NCBI GenBank assembly: GCA_015179025.1
Contig: WHUX01000013.1
Coordinates: 124,001-188,000 of the forward strand
From: Terfezia claveryi
Taxonomy: Eukaryota > Ascomycota > Pezizomycetes > Pezizales > Pezizaceae
DNA length: 64,000 nucleotides
Direction: 5' to 3'
Part shown: in pieces, positions 1 to 13,917 of the stretch
Position numbering within the stretch: position 1 is the stretch's first letter
How the letters are laid out: every line of letters begins with the position of its first letter
The notes under the pieces: model-generated
Database searches by the model: none
What the model saw: the letters and a program-made list of their open reading frames with translations, nothing else
What the model was told of the DNA's origin: nothing
Translations under genes and position numbers: made by a program

Positions 1-474
1 CGCACAAATGGCGCTGCCGAGGGATTAACAAAATCTGTAACAGAAATTCAACACACGCATAAAGCAGAAGCAAAAGATAAAAAAAATTATCTAACCCAGT
101 TCCTATAAAACGCCGTTCAAAAGTTTTTCAGAGTTTTTTTATCCTAGTCCAAGCCAATGTCCTCGTGAAGATGGAAATTTGAACTCGGGACTTTGGCCAT
201 GTTGATCATACGTTTAGGTACCGGTTACCTTTCACCTATATATCCCCGTGATTACGGCAATCGTCGCTCTGCCTTCATCGCATGGGGTGTGTGAACCATC
301 ATTACCGACATTAGCTGCAGTGATGTCGAGATAGTGAGTAGTATCCTTCTTTAGGATCATAATTTCCTGCATATTCGAGATCCACCTTAATACTTCGATC
401 GTGGCCAGTCGGAGTATTCTGTTGTCGTAAAAAAAGGATGGAAAAAAAAGACTTGCAACCAGGACTCCGTGAAT
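1..474. other. Left-edge non-coding stretch
   Basis: This AT-rich stretch lies beyond the RPB7 stop codon. No convincing reading frame or RNA gene is visible. It probably holds the RPB7 3' untranslated region and part of the next spacer. Confidence 0.5.
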
Positions 475-1220
475 TTACAAAACGCTAAAAGTCCGGTTAG
501 TACATCCACGGGCACAAATGTGGCTCATCCATTATAGCCACATACCCCAGGAAATCTTCTTTCACACTCCCAATAGCATATAATCTATTGACGTCCATTC
601 GTGTACCTATCAACTTGATCCGTATATGTGTTCCCTTCTCGATTACCTGGTCGCCATTATCGGTGAACTGTGGTGGGTTTGCCGTTGGGTCGAATTTTAT
701 GTCCCCCGGAATTAACTTTAAATGGAAAAATGGTAAATCAAACTGCGCTCTGTGGTAGAAAGCCTGGTAGGACTCACATGACTGGAGACAAAGACGGACA
801 ACGGCCCCACCTCCGCAAAAAAACCCATCTTGTTGACACTTATCACAATGCCATCAACCTACCCGATCACTGTCAATTGAGGGCTTTCTAGCAATTGGAC
901 TAAAGAAAGGTAGTAGAGTGGAAGGGCAGGGTTTTGTGGGCTAAAAGAAAGAGGCCCGAGGCAATACTCACGGTCTCGCCCTTGAATGGTTTCCACACTA
1001 ACGCCTTGTACTGGATTGTGAACTCTGCGATTCCACTACCGGGTATGATTCGTCCTCTGGAGATGTGTGTGGTTTCCATGACGCAGATGATGTAGTAACG
1101 TCCTGTACAGAGACCCTCGACCTGATCGAGGAGGGCTGTGACTAGGTGTTCGCGCATATTGGCACCAAAAAAGGAGGGGTGGAGAATAAGGACGCGTTCG
1201 AGGTCATGGATAAAGAACAT
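475..1220 (-). CDS. RPB7: RNA polymerase II subunit Rpb7
   Basis: Rpb7 forms the stalk of RNA polymerase II with Rpb4 and acts in initiation and mRNA handling in the nucleus. Exon 1 (1220-972) starts MFFIHDLERVLILHPSFFG, the conserved start of the Rpb7 tip domain. Exons 2 (858-778), 3 (715-546) and 4 (484-475) complete the OB-fold half, which contains VNKMGFFAEVGPLSVFVS and the tail SVKEDFLG. The model gives 169 residues against 171-172 in yeast and human. The last exon is only 10 nt. It is supported by a donor GTATGT, a perfect TACTAAC branch site and an acceptor TTTTAG, and it restores the family-typical short end LGVL. Reading through this intron would add an unrelated tail. Product very secure, exon 4 fairly secure. 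Confidence 0.93.
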
Positions 1221-1822
1221 GTTGGGAGGTGAGGTTTCTGAGGTGTGTGTTGGGGAGGTTGGGATTGGTTAATAGTACTGTGGACTGCTCCTGCTGAAAA
1301 GCTGTTAAAGTAGAATCAATGCAAAGCTTTAAACTTGCTTGGTGTGGGGAAATAACTATTAGTATGTTCGTTCAATTAAATGTGAATAGCGATGAGCGTG
1401 GAGATGATCTTGGTTCAACTATATTTACCGAACGAAACCACTTGGTGTAGGCTTAGCAAATAAGCTAGGCACGTGTGTCGGGCTTTGGGAGATCGCTTGA
1501 GATGAGCCTCATGCTTAGGTAATGAGAGCTTCCACCAAGTTTCATGCATTTGCCAAGCCACGCCAAGTGGCTTCGTAATATGCAGTAAGTTGGTCATCTA
1601 GTGTGAACCAAGTTCATCTCCACGCTCATCGATATTCACATTTAATTAATCGATATTCTCAATAGACTAATAGTTATTTCATCTCTACGAGAGGCTTGTG
1701 CCAACCAGACTAGTTATTTCACCAGTTTAAAGCTTTGCGTTTATTCTAGCTTCTGAGGATTCAACTCTCTAGGTTGCAGTTTTTTCTATTCCTCTTTGAC
1801 CACATAAGTTACTCCTTTAATC
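1221..1822. other. RPB7/MPO1 divergent spacer
   Basis: This is the shared upstream region of RPB7 (leftward) and the Mpo1-like gene (rightward). Most of it is taken up by the foldback element at 1313-1746. No coding sequence is supported. Confidence 0.6.
1313..1746. mobile_element. Foldback/MITE-like inverted-repeat element
   Basis: The left end (GAATCAATGCAAAGCTTTAAAC) is mirrored by the right end (GTTTAAAGCTTTGCGTTTATTC), with TA dinucleotides immediately outside (1311-1312 and 1747-1748). The inverted similarity continues inward through AAATAACTATTAGT, ATTAAATGTGAATA, CGATGAGCGTGGAGATGA and CCACTTGG blocks, with small indels, to about 1470 on the left and 1560 on the right. The right arm has an extra piece of about 40 bp containing a second TAGTTATTTCA. 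No transposase is encoded. TA flanks and small size fit a Tc1/mariner-type MITE, but only one copy is visible here. Confidence 0.65.
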
Positions 1823-2751
1823 ATGGGTATTCTAGAGTTGGAATCGCAGCTGGCGTTTGTGCGCATAACCTCCGTTTCTTTCACTGAAGCTTCTAGCTAA
1901 TAGCTGTTCTGCTGTGTAGTATCGGTCATACCACCATGATCCTGTATGATACCTCGACATTACCCTTCCTGTTGAACCTCCTCACTCACCAAAGCTATAG
2001 AAAAATGTTGTTATCCATCTTATTTTCATACCAGTTCTTACCTTTACCTCACTACTCTTGGTACGATGCACTTAAAGCCGATAGCTTCGCAGCTAGTATC
2101 CAGAGGATCAGGTTTTGCTGACTGACCACCGATGGATCCATGGATCCAGGCAACGACTACAGGAGACTTCATCCAGCTTCCGTACATACCAATCAATGGT
2201 GCTGCATTGATTGCGGGGGCATACTTGCTTACATACTTCTTGATGGAGCCCGTGGCAGGGGCTTCGATGATCCCAGTTGTTGGGGCTCTTCTGTGGTACT
2301 TGAACAAGCTTCACGCCGAGTATGGGCCACAAGCAATCTTGGTAGCAGGGTAGGAGAAAATTGAGAGAATGTGTAGACTGGGATGCTGATGTGCTATAGC
2401 ATCGTGAACGTATTGGCGTGGATTGCGCAGTTCATTGGACATGGTGTGTTTGAAAAACGGGCCCCGGCATTGAAGGTGAGAGTTTTGTTGCATTGGTTTT
2501 CGCATGCGCAATTGGGACTGACAGCTCCAAGGATAATCTTGTCCAAGCGTTCCTCCTGGCACCGTTCTTCGTGTGGTTCGAGGTATGTAATCCTCGAGTT
2601 TTCACGTCTTGGGTTTATGGCCTGACATGTTCTTGTGAAGCTTCTCTTCAGTTGCGGATACCGCCCTGAACTTTACGAGAGGGTCGAGAGACAAGCTGTA
2701 GCTGCCATTAATAAGTACAGGGCAGAGCAAAAGAATGGAAAGGCAAAGTAA
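1823..2751 (+). CDS. MPO1: Mpo1-like (DUF962) ER membrane protein
   Basis: Mpo1 is an ER dioxygenase of fatty-acid alpha-oxidation that handles 2-hydroxy fatty acids from phytosphingosine. Seven exons are needed: 1823-1858, 1920-1943, 2001-2060, 2150-2349, 2400-2475, 2532-2582 and 2641-2751, giving 185 residues. Family hallmarks appear in order: [12 protein letters not shown], then [14 protein letters not shown] (compare the usual YGAYHHNPVN..IH), hydrophobic segments [13 protein letters not shown] and [14 protein letters not shown], then [16 protein letters not shown], and finally [11 protein letters not shown] and [10 protein letters not shown]. The conserved His residues lie in YHH, IH and GH. 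Exon 2 is only 24 nt and the first donor is the weak GTGCGC, so the 5' half is less certain than the 3' half. Confidence 0.82.
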
Positions 2752-3504
2752 AACGGTGCTCATAAGGACCAGTGGTGTTTCACGTGCAGACTTGATTCTG
2801 GACTAGATAATTATGCGAAGTTACTGGATTTTTGGAGGTGTAAAGATTCCTGTAACAATATTTCAGTGGGAGTCAAGGCACGTAAAACTTTGTATACCTG
2901 GGCTCCAGCAGCGACAGCTTCTTATCTGCATTTTATTATTTAATCTATTCATTTGTGTTTACTTGCAGCTTCATTATCCTGCTGTTTTATATTACACCAC
3001 ACGGAATTTGCTCTTTCTTCGATGCATATATCCACTCTGCCCCGTACTGGGCGTCGACGATCGCTGCATGCCTGCTGAACGTTCGCTTCCCTCATGGCTT
3101 ATCCTATGTTGTACCCCTCTTGTCTTTGACGATACAAGTACCAATAATACAGTGCCGGTACATTTCTGGGGCAATCCCGGTTCCGCGGAAGGGTTGCGGA
3201 GGCCACAAAATTAACAAATCTGAGAACAGTAACAATTTCTGAACAGTGCTGATCTATACGCAGCAACAAAATAATGCTAAATGGGCAAATTAGCCACACA
3301 TGGTGAGGTAACTGATTCCCCCTCAAATTGCCAGCCCAACCGAATATTCCCGCCGTCGGCCCCGTGCTGCAAAATACTCTCTGCTTCCGAACCTCACTGA
3401 GCAGATTGCGGTATCCAACTCCACATCCCGAATTGAAATCCACCCCTCTCCCCTCTCCCTCTTCTGCCAGATTCCCTCCTTCCTTTGTTCGTCAAAACAT
3501 CACA
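2752..3504. other. MPO1/ATP1 spacer
   Basis: This region holds the 3' flank of the Mpo1-like gene and the ATP1 promoter and leader. The last 120 bases before the ATP1 start are rich in C and T, as in many highly expressed fungal genes. Short open frames here have no recognisable domain. Confidence 0.5.
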
Positions 3505-5834
<2,330 letters not shown>

Positions 5835-6418
5835 ATGTTGCGTGCCTTGTATAGATCCACCACCACCCTCATCCAACCGTCCTCTTCATCCTCTTCCTCT
5901 ACCTCTACCATCCCACCCTTAGCTTAGCCTAGACGTGAAACCGTCATCATTTGTGTCTTCATAATTATTATCTAGCATTCCCTATGTGTATTCCTCGATG
6001 AAAAAAAAATATGATGGTGTGACAGAGATTGGCCTGGGTTGCGTGTGATTGGAAAGAGTATGAGTACTTTGTTCATATATGGAATAGAGCTTGTGAGACG
6101 GTGTTTATGGGTTAGATCTTTAAAATGGACTAGAAACCGTGTGCAGCAGGTATTCGCACGAAGTCGCATTCAGGTGTTGGTGTAGACCAATCATACATAG
6201 CACGTTGAGCCTGCTGCGCCTTAACGATTGTGTGGCGCTTAGGTTCCAAGACGTAACAGTATCTACACCGAGACACCGAGACACAGACAGGAGGCAAATC
6301 AACATCTTTGCAACCCACGTCCTTGGACGGACGACAGTATCTATTTTGTCGCTCCGTAATACGGATTACGTTACGAACACGGATTACGTTACGTTCGTTT
6401 CGAATCTAGGTTAAGACA
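5835..6418. other. ATP1/DAP2 spacer
   Basis: This region carries the ATP1 3' untranslated region and the upstream region of the dipeptidyl aminopeptidase. The 15-mer ACGGATTACGTTACG occurs twice, at 6361-6375 and 6379-6393, just before the start codon. Nothing else is supported. Confidence 0.5.
6361..6393 (+). repeat. Tandem 15-bp repeat before DAP2 start
   Basis: ACGGATTACGTTACG is present twice, 18 bp apart in register, ending 26 bp before the DAP2 start codon. It lies in the probable 5' leader or core promoter. Its function is unknown. Confidence 0.7.
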
Positions 6419-9395
6419 ATGGCTTCCTCTTCGAGCTACCGGCCTGTCGAGCAGCACATTGAGGACGAAGTGGGCAGCAGCCGGCGGGAAAGCATCGAAT
6501 CCACCTCCACTACCTCCCTGATTCTTGAGCGAATTAACCAAACTGCCACCGATAACGAGAATGCCCCGTCACGCCGAGAACGAGCTCCATACGATGTCCC
6601 GGATCACAGACCTAACCACGATGATGACGATCAAGATGACCTCGAGGTGGGGCTGGCGAATGAGAAAGTACAGTCGAGACAGGGCGGGATAAATGTCAAG
6701 AAGATGGTGTATATTATCGGGTCGTTGTTGGTCGGAGGGTGGATCCTGGCGTTGATTGTTTACTTGGCGAGTGAATATAACCTACATGACCTGAAGGATG
6801 CGCCGCAGAAGCATAGTACTGGGAAGTTAATCAAGCTGGATCAGATTATGAACGGGGAATGGCGGCCGTATAGGCATGAGATTGAGTGGGTGTCTGGGGC
6901 CGATGGGAAGAGGGATGGGTTGATGCTTACGCAGAACTATGAAGGTGGTGGGAAGGGGTGGTTGGTGGTTGAGGATCTTAGAGCGAATAAAGGTGCCCAA
7001 CCACTGGTGCTTATGAAGTCAAGGAGTTTCAGTGCGGGAGAGAGATCGTTATTTGCGACGAAGGTGTGGCCTAGCCCTGATCTGAAGAAGGTGCTTGTGG
7101 CGACGGATATGGAATCGAAGTTCAGACATAGCTTTACGGCGAAATACTGGATTTACGATGTTGAGAGCCAGGAGGCAGTACCGCTGATTCCGAAGAACGT
7201 AAATGCAAGGGTTAGTCTTGCCATGTGGAGCCCTGCGAGCGATGCGGTTGCATATGTGAGGGGGAATAATGTCTGCATCAGACGTTTTCCAGAGGAAATT
7301 GTCCTCACGGTGACGAAAGATGGTGGAAAGGATTTATTCTATGGAATTCCCGACTGGGTGTATGAGGAGGAAGTGTTTGGGGGGAATCAGGCCATGTGGT
7401 GGTCGAATGACGGCTCGTATCTGGCATATTTGAGGACAAATGAGTCTGAGGTTCCGGAATACCCGGTGCAGTTTTTTGTGAGCAGGCCAAGTGGAGACCT
7501 GCCGAAGCCGGGGCTGGAGAGCTATCCAGAATTGGAGCTGATCAAATATCCCAAGGCGGGAGCACCGAACCCGGTGGTGGAGTTGCTGTTTTGGGATATG
7601 GTCAAGCTTGAGTCATTTGGTATCAATGTCGACAAGGACTCTAAAGATAACAGAAGTTGATTACTGAGGTGCTTTGGGCCGGGAGAGATAAAGTACTTGT
7701 TAGGGAAACGAATAGGGAGAGTGATGTCTTCAAGATGGTATTGATTGACGTCAAGGAGAGGAAAAGGAAGGTGGTTAGGGAGCAGAATGTAGCTGCATTG
7801 GATGGAGGCTGGTTTGAGGTCTCTCAGAATACAGTTTACGTCCTTGCGGACCCCTCTAAAGGCAGAGCGCACGATGGATACATCGATACGGTGATCCACG
7901 AGGGCTTTAACCACCTTGCATACTTCCCTACTCTGGACTCAAGCAAACCCGTCATGCTCACCTCTGGCAAATGGGAAGTCGACTCTGCACCCTCGGCGGT
8001 GGATCTAGACCGGGGCATTGTCTATTTCCTCGCTACGAAGGAATCGAGTATCCAGCGGCATGTCTACTCTGTCCACCTTGACGGTTCTTCTCTCAAACCT
8101 ATCACTAACACTACGGAGGAAGGGAAATATTCTGTCTCGTTCTCAAAGAAAGGCGGGTATGCCTTGCTTTCTTATAATGGCCCAAATATTCCATGGCAGA
8201 AAGTCATTGCTACAGAGTCTGCTGGCGAGGAAGGAAAGGGGTTTGAGAAGATGATTGAAAATAACTCGCAGCTCAAGAATATGGTTGCGAAACACGCAAT
8301 GCCTACATTCCATTATTCCACTATCACCATCGACAATTTTGAACTTAATGTAGTGGAACGACGCCCTCCGGATTTTGACCCGAAGAAAAAATACCCAGTG
8401 TTATTCCACGTCTACGGTGGGCCAGGGTCCCAGGTTGTGTCAAAGGTCTTTAATATAAACTTTCAAGCGTATGTTGCGGGGAATTTGGGGTATATAGTTG
8501 TAAGTGTTGACGGACGTGGAACGGGGTACATTGGGAGAAAGGCAAGGTGTATTGTTAGAGGGAATATTGGGAAGTGGGAGAGTAGAGACCAGATTGAGAC
8601 TGCGAAGAAGTGGAGTGAGAAGGACTATGTGGATGCGGAGAGGATGGCAATTTGGGGCTGGAGTTATGGGGGTTTCATGACATTGAAGACGTTGGAACGG
8701 GATGGAGGAAATGTGTTTAAATATGGGATGGCGGTTGCACCGGTTACGGATTGGAGATATTACGGTATGTTCCAATCCACCATCACCAGGGTTTCTAGGT
8801 CAGGCCCTATGCTAATTTGCATGCTTTATGTCTATACAGATTCAATCTACACCGAACGATACATGCATACCCCGCATTCCAATCCCACGGGATACGCTCA
8901 CTCGGCAATCAATAATGTCTCGGCGTTACAACAGAACATTCGCTTCCTAGTTATGCACGGCGTCGCGGACGATAACGTTCATATGCAGAACACGCTCACC
9001 CTCCTAGACAAACTCGATGTGTGGGGTGTGGAGAATTACGATGTCCATGTATTCCCAGATAGTGACCATTCGATTTACTTTCGTAGGTATCCCTATGATC
9101 CCTATGTGTATGCGTGGGTGGGGCTGGGGATGCGGGGCTAACTATAGTGTGTTGAATAGATAATGCGAACAGGATAGTTTATGATAAGCTTGCTACTTGG
9201 ATCACGGCGGCATTTAATGGCGAGTTTATAAAGTGGGCGAATATGAGGCCGAAGGAGCAGGAGGGGTTAGCGTATGACCCAAATGAGGGTGATGATGAGA
9301 ATCATGATAAGGTGGGGAGGAGATGGGAGGAGGGACGAGGGAGGAAGATGTTGAGGAGTGAGATGGAGAGGTTGGAAATGGATGGGCCAAGGTAG
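6419..9395 (+). CDS. DAP2: Dipeptidyl aminopeptidase B (apparent frameshift)
   Basis: DPAP-B is a vacuolar type II membrane serine peptidase (family S9B) that removes X-Pro or X-Ala dipeptides. The protein has an acidic cytosolic N-terminus, one membrane segment at about residues 97-117 ([20 protein letters not shown]), a beta-propeller region and a C-terminal alpha/beta-hydrolase. The nucleophile serine is in GWSYGG, the aspartate in GVADDNVH and the histidine in DSDHSIYF. Two introns (8765-8839, 9083-9159) are clear. The frame breaks at about 7648-7656: the upstream frame ends ...KDSKDNR then stop, while the next residues LITEVLW lie in another frame. One added base repairs it and gives about 941 residues. 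No usable intron explains the break, so it is a sequence error or a recent lesion. Confidence 0.9.
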
Positions 9396-9767
9396 ATCTA
9401 TAGGCCGCGAGTCTATACTTGCTTTGATTTTGTTTGTTTTGTTTTGTTTTGTTTTGGTTGTAAAGCATGCACCAGACTAATGGAATACCGTAGTCTGGCT
9501 CGTAGTATCTATGTTATTGCACATTGTGAGTGGCGCTTCTCGAGCTGCTGCCTCTCTCGGCCTAGCTAGCGCCTGCAGGGTGTCACTATGATGTCATTCG
9601 ATTCGCTTATCGATAAGCCCACCAACCACATCAACATCAACATCAACATCAGCAACAATTCAAATTTCCACAGTTATTCGTATACATACAACAATTCCTC
9701 AAAACTCACTAATCTAGCATTCCGTACTTTCAACACCTTGACCAATTGGCGCTCCCACTAGTTAACA
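9396..9767. other. DAP2/NAXD spacer
   Basis: The region contains a GTTTTGTTTT-type microsatellite at about 9428-9460 and a CATCAACATCAACATCAACATC run near 9630. It is the likely 3' flank of DAP2 and promoter of the next gene. Confidence 0.5.
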
Positions 9768-10981
9768 ATGGCCCCCACGCAGAGTGACCTCCTCCTCAAA
9801 GTCCGCCAATTCATCCCCCCTCTCCTGGAAGCCTTCCACAAAGGCCAACAAGGCCGCGTAGCTGTCGTTGGTGGATGCGAAGAGTTCCTCCCTCCACCCT
9901 CGTCTCCGCTCTTCAACAACCCACCAAACCAACCAAAAGTCCTGATAAGCTAACTTATATCCTGGGTGTCTAGCTACACCGGCGCCCCCTATTTCTCCGC
10001 ACACGCCTCCGCCCTGCTTGGCTGCGATATGTCCCACGTAATCTGCGACCCCCACGCATCGCTCGTTATCAAATCCTATTCTCCGAATTTGATGGTGCAT
10101 CCGTATATGCGGTCCACCTCCGCCTCGTCACCATCCTCCTCTACCAGCGCCTCCCTCAGCGACAGTGAGAAGGGCAAAGAAGTTGACCTAGCACTACACC
10201 GTATTATGCCACTGCTCCCCCGCCTACACACCCTCGTCGTCGGTCCTGGCCTCGGCCGCGATCCAATAATGAAGGCCACTGTAGCGAGACTCATTTTCGC
10301 TGCGCGCAATTGCGGATTAGCTATTGTGGTTGACGCGGATGCGCTGATGGTTGTTCAGGAGGATCCAGAGTTGGTGAAGGGGTATAGCGCGGTGGTGCTT
10401 ACGCCGAATCATGCTGAATTTGCGAGGTTGTGTAAAAGTTTAGGTATCAGTATGGAGGAGGAAGAAAATGAGGGGAAAGGGAAAGGGGAGCTATGTGAGA
10501 AGGTAGCGAGGACACTGGGGGGAGTGACGGTGCTGAGGAAGGGGAAGGAGGATTGGATAAGCAATGGGGTGGCGACGGTACAGTGTAGTTTGCAAGGAGG
10601 GAAGAAGAGGAGTGGGGGGCAGGGGGATACGTTGACAGGATGTGTGGGGACGTTTTTGGCATGGAGGAGGGCGTATTTGGAGGGACTATGGGAGTATGTA
10701 TATGTGCTTCCCTCCTTAACACTCTTCCCAGATGTATTTTTATGGTGTGGTGGGGACTGGGGCTGACTTTTGAGATGTGTAGGCATGATAAAATGCTTAA
10801 CCCGGAGGAATTAACGCTTCTGAGTGCATTTGGTGCAAGTGCAATTACGAGACTATGCTCACGGAGGGCGTTTGAGAAGAAGGGCAGGAGTATGCAGGCA
10901 AGTGATTTGAGTGAGGAGGTGAATGGAGCGTTTGGGGACTTGTTTGAGGGGGAGGAGGGGGCGGTGGAGGCGAAGCTGTAA
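9768..10981 (+). CDS. ATP-dependent NAD(P)H-hydrate dehydratase
   Basis: This enzyme repairs damaged NAD(P)H by ATP-driven dehydration of the S-hydrate (NAXD, YKL151C/CARKD family). Three exons (9768-9883, 9974-10693, 10783-10981) give 344 residues. Family signatures are [21 protein letters not shown], formed across intron 1, then [21 protein letters not shown] and the catalytic [10 protein letters not shown], whose Asp is the base of the ribokinase-like fold. Exon 1 ends at the weak donor GTTCCT, but the joined EDYTGAPYF motif makes that junction firm. The C-terminal exon adds the usual final helices with [10 protein letters not shown]. The start is the first ATG before the conserved N-terminal helix. 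Confidence 0.93.
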
Positions 10982-13917
10982 GCCGCAAGGCGAATCTAGC
11001 TATTCGACGTAAGGTAGACGTTATATAAAGAATGGGACTCTGGATACCCACTGATTTAGGGTAAACAGTATAAGGTTTTTCTTGTGAGGGGGGCCAGGTT
11101 GGACAAAAGGGAGTTTTTCTCATCAGTACACTTACATTGGAGGAACTGAGGCCAGTGAAAATTAACGTCGCAAGTGTTCTTTTTGTTTTTACTCGTATGC
11201 ACTATTCATCGAGACAATCAGGGTGGATCCTAGGTCAGGAAAGTTGACCTCCCGCCCGCGCGTGCTATGTTATGTACAGGGTGAGATGTAAGTCCAATCT
11301 CTAAATCCTCAGCTGGGTGAAAGAATAGAATAAATAAAAGTCGCAAGTAGATGGATATTGGATGAGTAGTGTGGATTGAAGAAAAATATTTACTATGCAT
11401 TGCTTATTGAAACCTTTTTGTTTAGGCCTCCTAAAAAGTCCGGGGGAGGGGGATGGAAGGGAGAAGGGTAACTGGACTTGAGGGTATCTCTGAAGTCAGT
11501 TGAGGGTAACGCAAAATTAAGTGCCCCACTATACAACTCCGCTTTAGGGTACTGCCCTCCTACACTAACTTATAAGCCCTTAGATATTCTTCGATACTAC
11601 TTTTCTTCTTCCCTCCAACCTTCCCTCCACCGCCACAAGGTTTGTACCAACCAGATTGAATCTCTAAATCAACTTACAAAAGAAATTTCTACACATCTAT
11701 AACATCTCCATGCAAACTCACATACCACGAAGAAGGATATATTTACTATAGCTACCCCACTTTATATGTATCGGCTATTTGCCTTTAACTCCCTCAGACC
11801 TCGCAGGCAGATGGACAACCATGCCCTCACAACTCTCATGCACATGTGAGTATCTATACAACTAGCCTTCTTTTCAGGCAGGGTTGGCTTACAGGAGAAT
11901 TTCCCTAGAAACAGCTTTGCTTCCATCGACTACTTGGGGACTCCGCCATTGGCAAACATACTCACTTACTAGAACATTACACTGGCCACCGCCTTGCCTT
12001 GGCCTTTCCTGTCACCGATCGCCCTTAAAATTTTAAATCAGAGAGGTTGCAGCTCCCATTAGGCCTGCTGCACTGGACCCGCTTCCATCACCCAAAGGGT
12101 CTGACATATATAACCTCTTTCTCAAATCTCGACTGGCCATCTCTCCCTCATTGACTTGCGCCCCGACTACCGGCAACGTACCAGCTTTCTAGTATCTAAC
12201 ACATACGGCAAACGTCACATATATATAGAGGCAAGGGCCGTTATACACGCCCTCGTCCATAGAGCAGCAAGTTTCTGGCTTCCCTCTACCCGGTCCCATG
12301 GACTTTTTCTCCTCCACCCTCCTGCATCTCTCCGAGCCCTAGGAATCTTTGTCAATTCGCCTACTCGCTCGCCCTTTAATTACCTTTCTAGTAGATTGGT
12401 TGAGAGAGGCCTAGGGACTACGTAGCTGGTATACGGCCTCCTCTACTGTAGCCTATTAGACATGTAAGTTTTCCTTTACCTCTATCCTTATAACCATACA
12501 TACAAATATCTAACATTAGCTAGGTGGTGGGGTTTTAAGGGAGTAGACGGAGGTGAGTACGGGGAGTTGGAAGAGCTTGTATGCCTCTGAAGTGGGAGGT
12601 GGCGATTTATAAGGCGGGGCGCAGCTGGGTGCAAATGGGACTTGCTGCAAGAAGGTAAATAATGTCCAAAGTTAAAGACTCTCCTATCTCAAACCAAGAG
12701 AAAGCTACAATATCGAACAAGATGCGATCTGGGCATTATGTACATCATTCCTTTTTTTTTTTTTTTTTTTTAATACTCATTACTCCATGCACCTTGTAGC
12801 CTAGTTACCTTAATATAGATGATTCTAATTACCCTATTAATCAACTCCAAGTTACCCCCCGTATTCAAAAATGCGCATTCAAGTACGGTGGAGCAATGTT
12901 TCAGGACAGAGTAAAATGGCCAACAAACCAACGGGACGAACAGCTGGAACAAACCCTCACCAGCATGGTGAACCGTACGGGGGACCTAAGTACGGGTATA
13001 TCCTTTCCTCCCAATCCCTCCCAATCGAGCTCTAAACGCATGCAAATGACCTGGCCCGGGCGCGGGGGGGGAAGGTGGGACATGACGGGCCTAAATCATA
13101 CAATTCTAAACTCACCCTATATCCAACCGGACTACAGGAGGAGGCACACAACGAAAAGACGCAGTTTTTATTAGCATTTTTCTCATTAGAAGCAAGTACC
13201 GTCTGCAAACTGCTAAATTCTGGTAAGCCGGGCAGCAGGGGGATTATAGCAATGAGGACGAGGAGAAACTGATGACGGTGAACAATGCGGCGGTGGTGGT
13301 GATAGGAAAAAAAAAAAAAAAAAAAAAAGAGCTGAGGTATGTAAGTAAAAGTTCGAATACGAAAGTTTTTTACTTTTTGTTTTTCGTTACAAGTTTTGTT
13401 TTGTGATACATTCACAAGCTGTTACAGTACTAAGTGGTTATAAGATTATGGGTCAATTTTGGTCGGTGGAATATCGCTACTTTCGGGATCTTGCCCAATG
13501 ACTCTATCAGCATCGTTTAAAAAATAATATTTAACTTGATTCAGGGTAACCACTTCTTTTTCGTTATTTATGCTCCCCTCCTGTATTCTCACACAAATAA
13601 GGTAGATAAATCATGTATGACCTCTTTCGACACCCCACACCCATTTATCGTACATTCCAACTTCGCGTCTGTCCTTACTCTTCTCGACTCCCCAAAATGC
13701 GTGGCATATAAGTAGAGTATAGAGCTACAAATGCAAATAACAAAAACTAGGACTTATAACTTTGGAAAATATAAAATATAAAAACAAAACGCCAACCCTT
13801 AACAATAACAATCATAATCAAAACAAAGAAGCGACCATAAATCTCAACTACCACATGCACCCCAACGAGAAAAGATATTTCAAAACCCCCCTCCCGACAT
13901 CGCTCAACCATCCCCCC
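10982..13917. other. Gene-poor 2.9-kb stretch
   Basis: I see no convincing gene in this long stretch between two convergent genes. It contains two near-copies of TTGAGGGTAA (11478 and 11500), a pyrimidine-rich block from about 11560 to 12480, a T20 tract (12752-12771) and an A22 tract (13307-13328). Open frames here have no recognisable domain. It may be decayed transposon sequence, but I could not identify a family. Confidence 0.5.
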
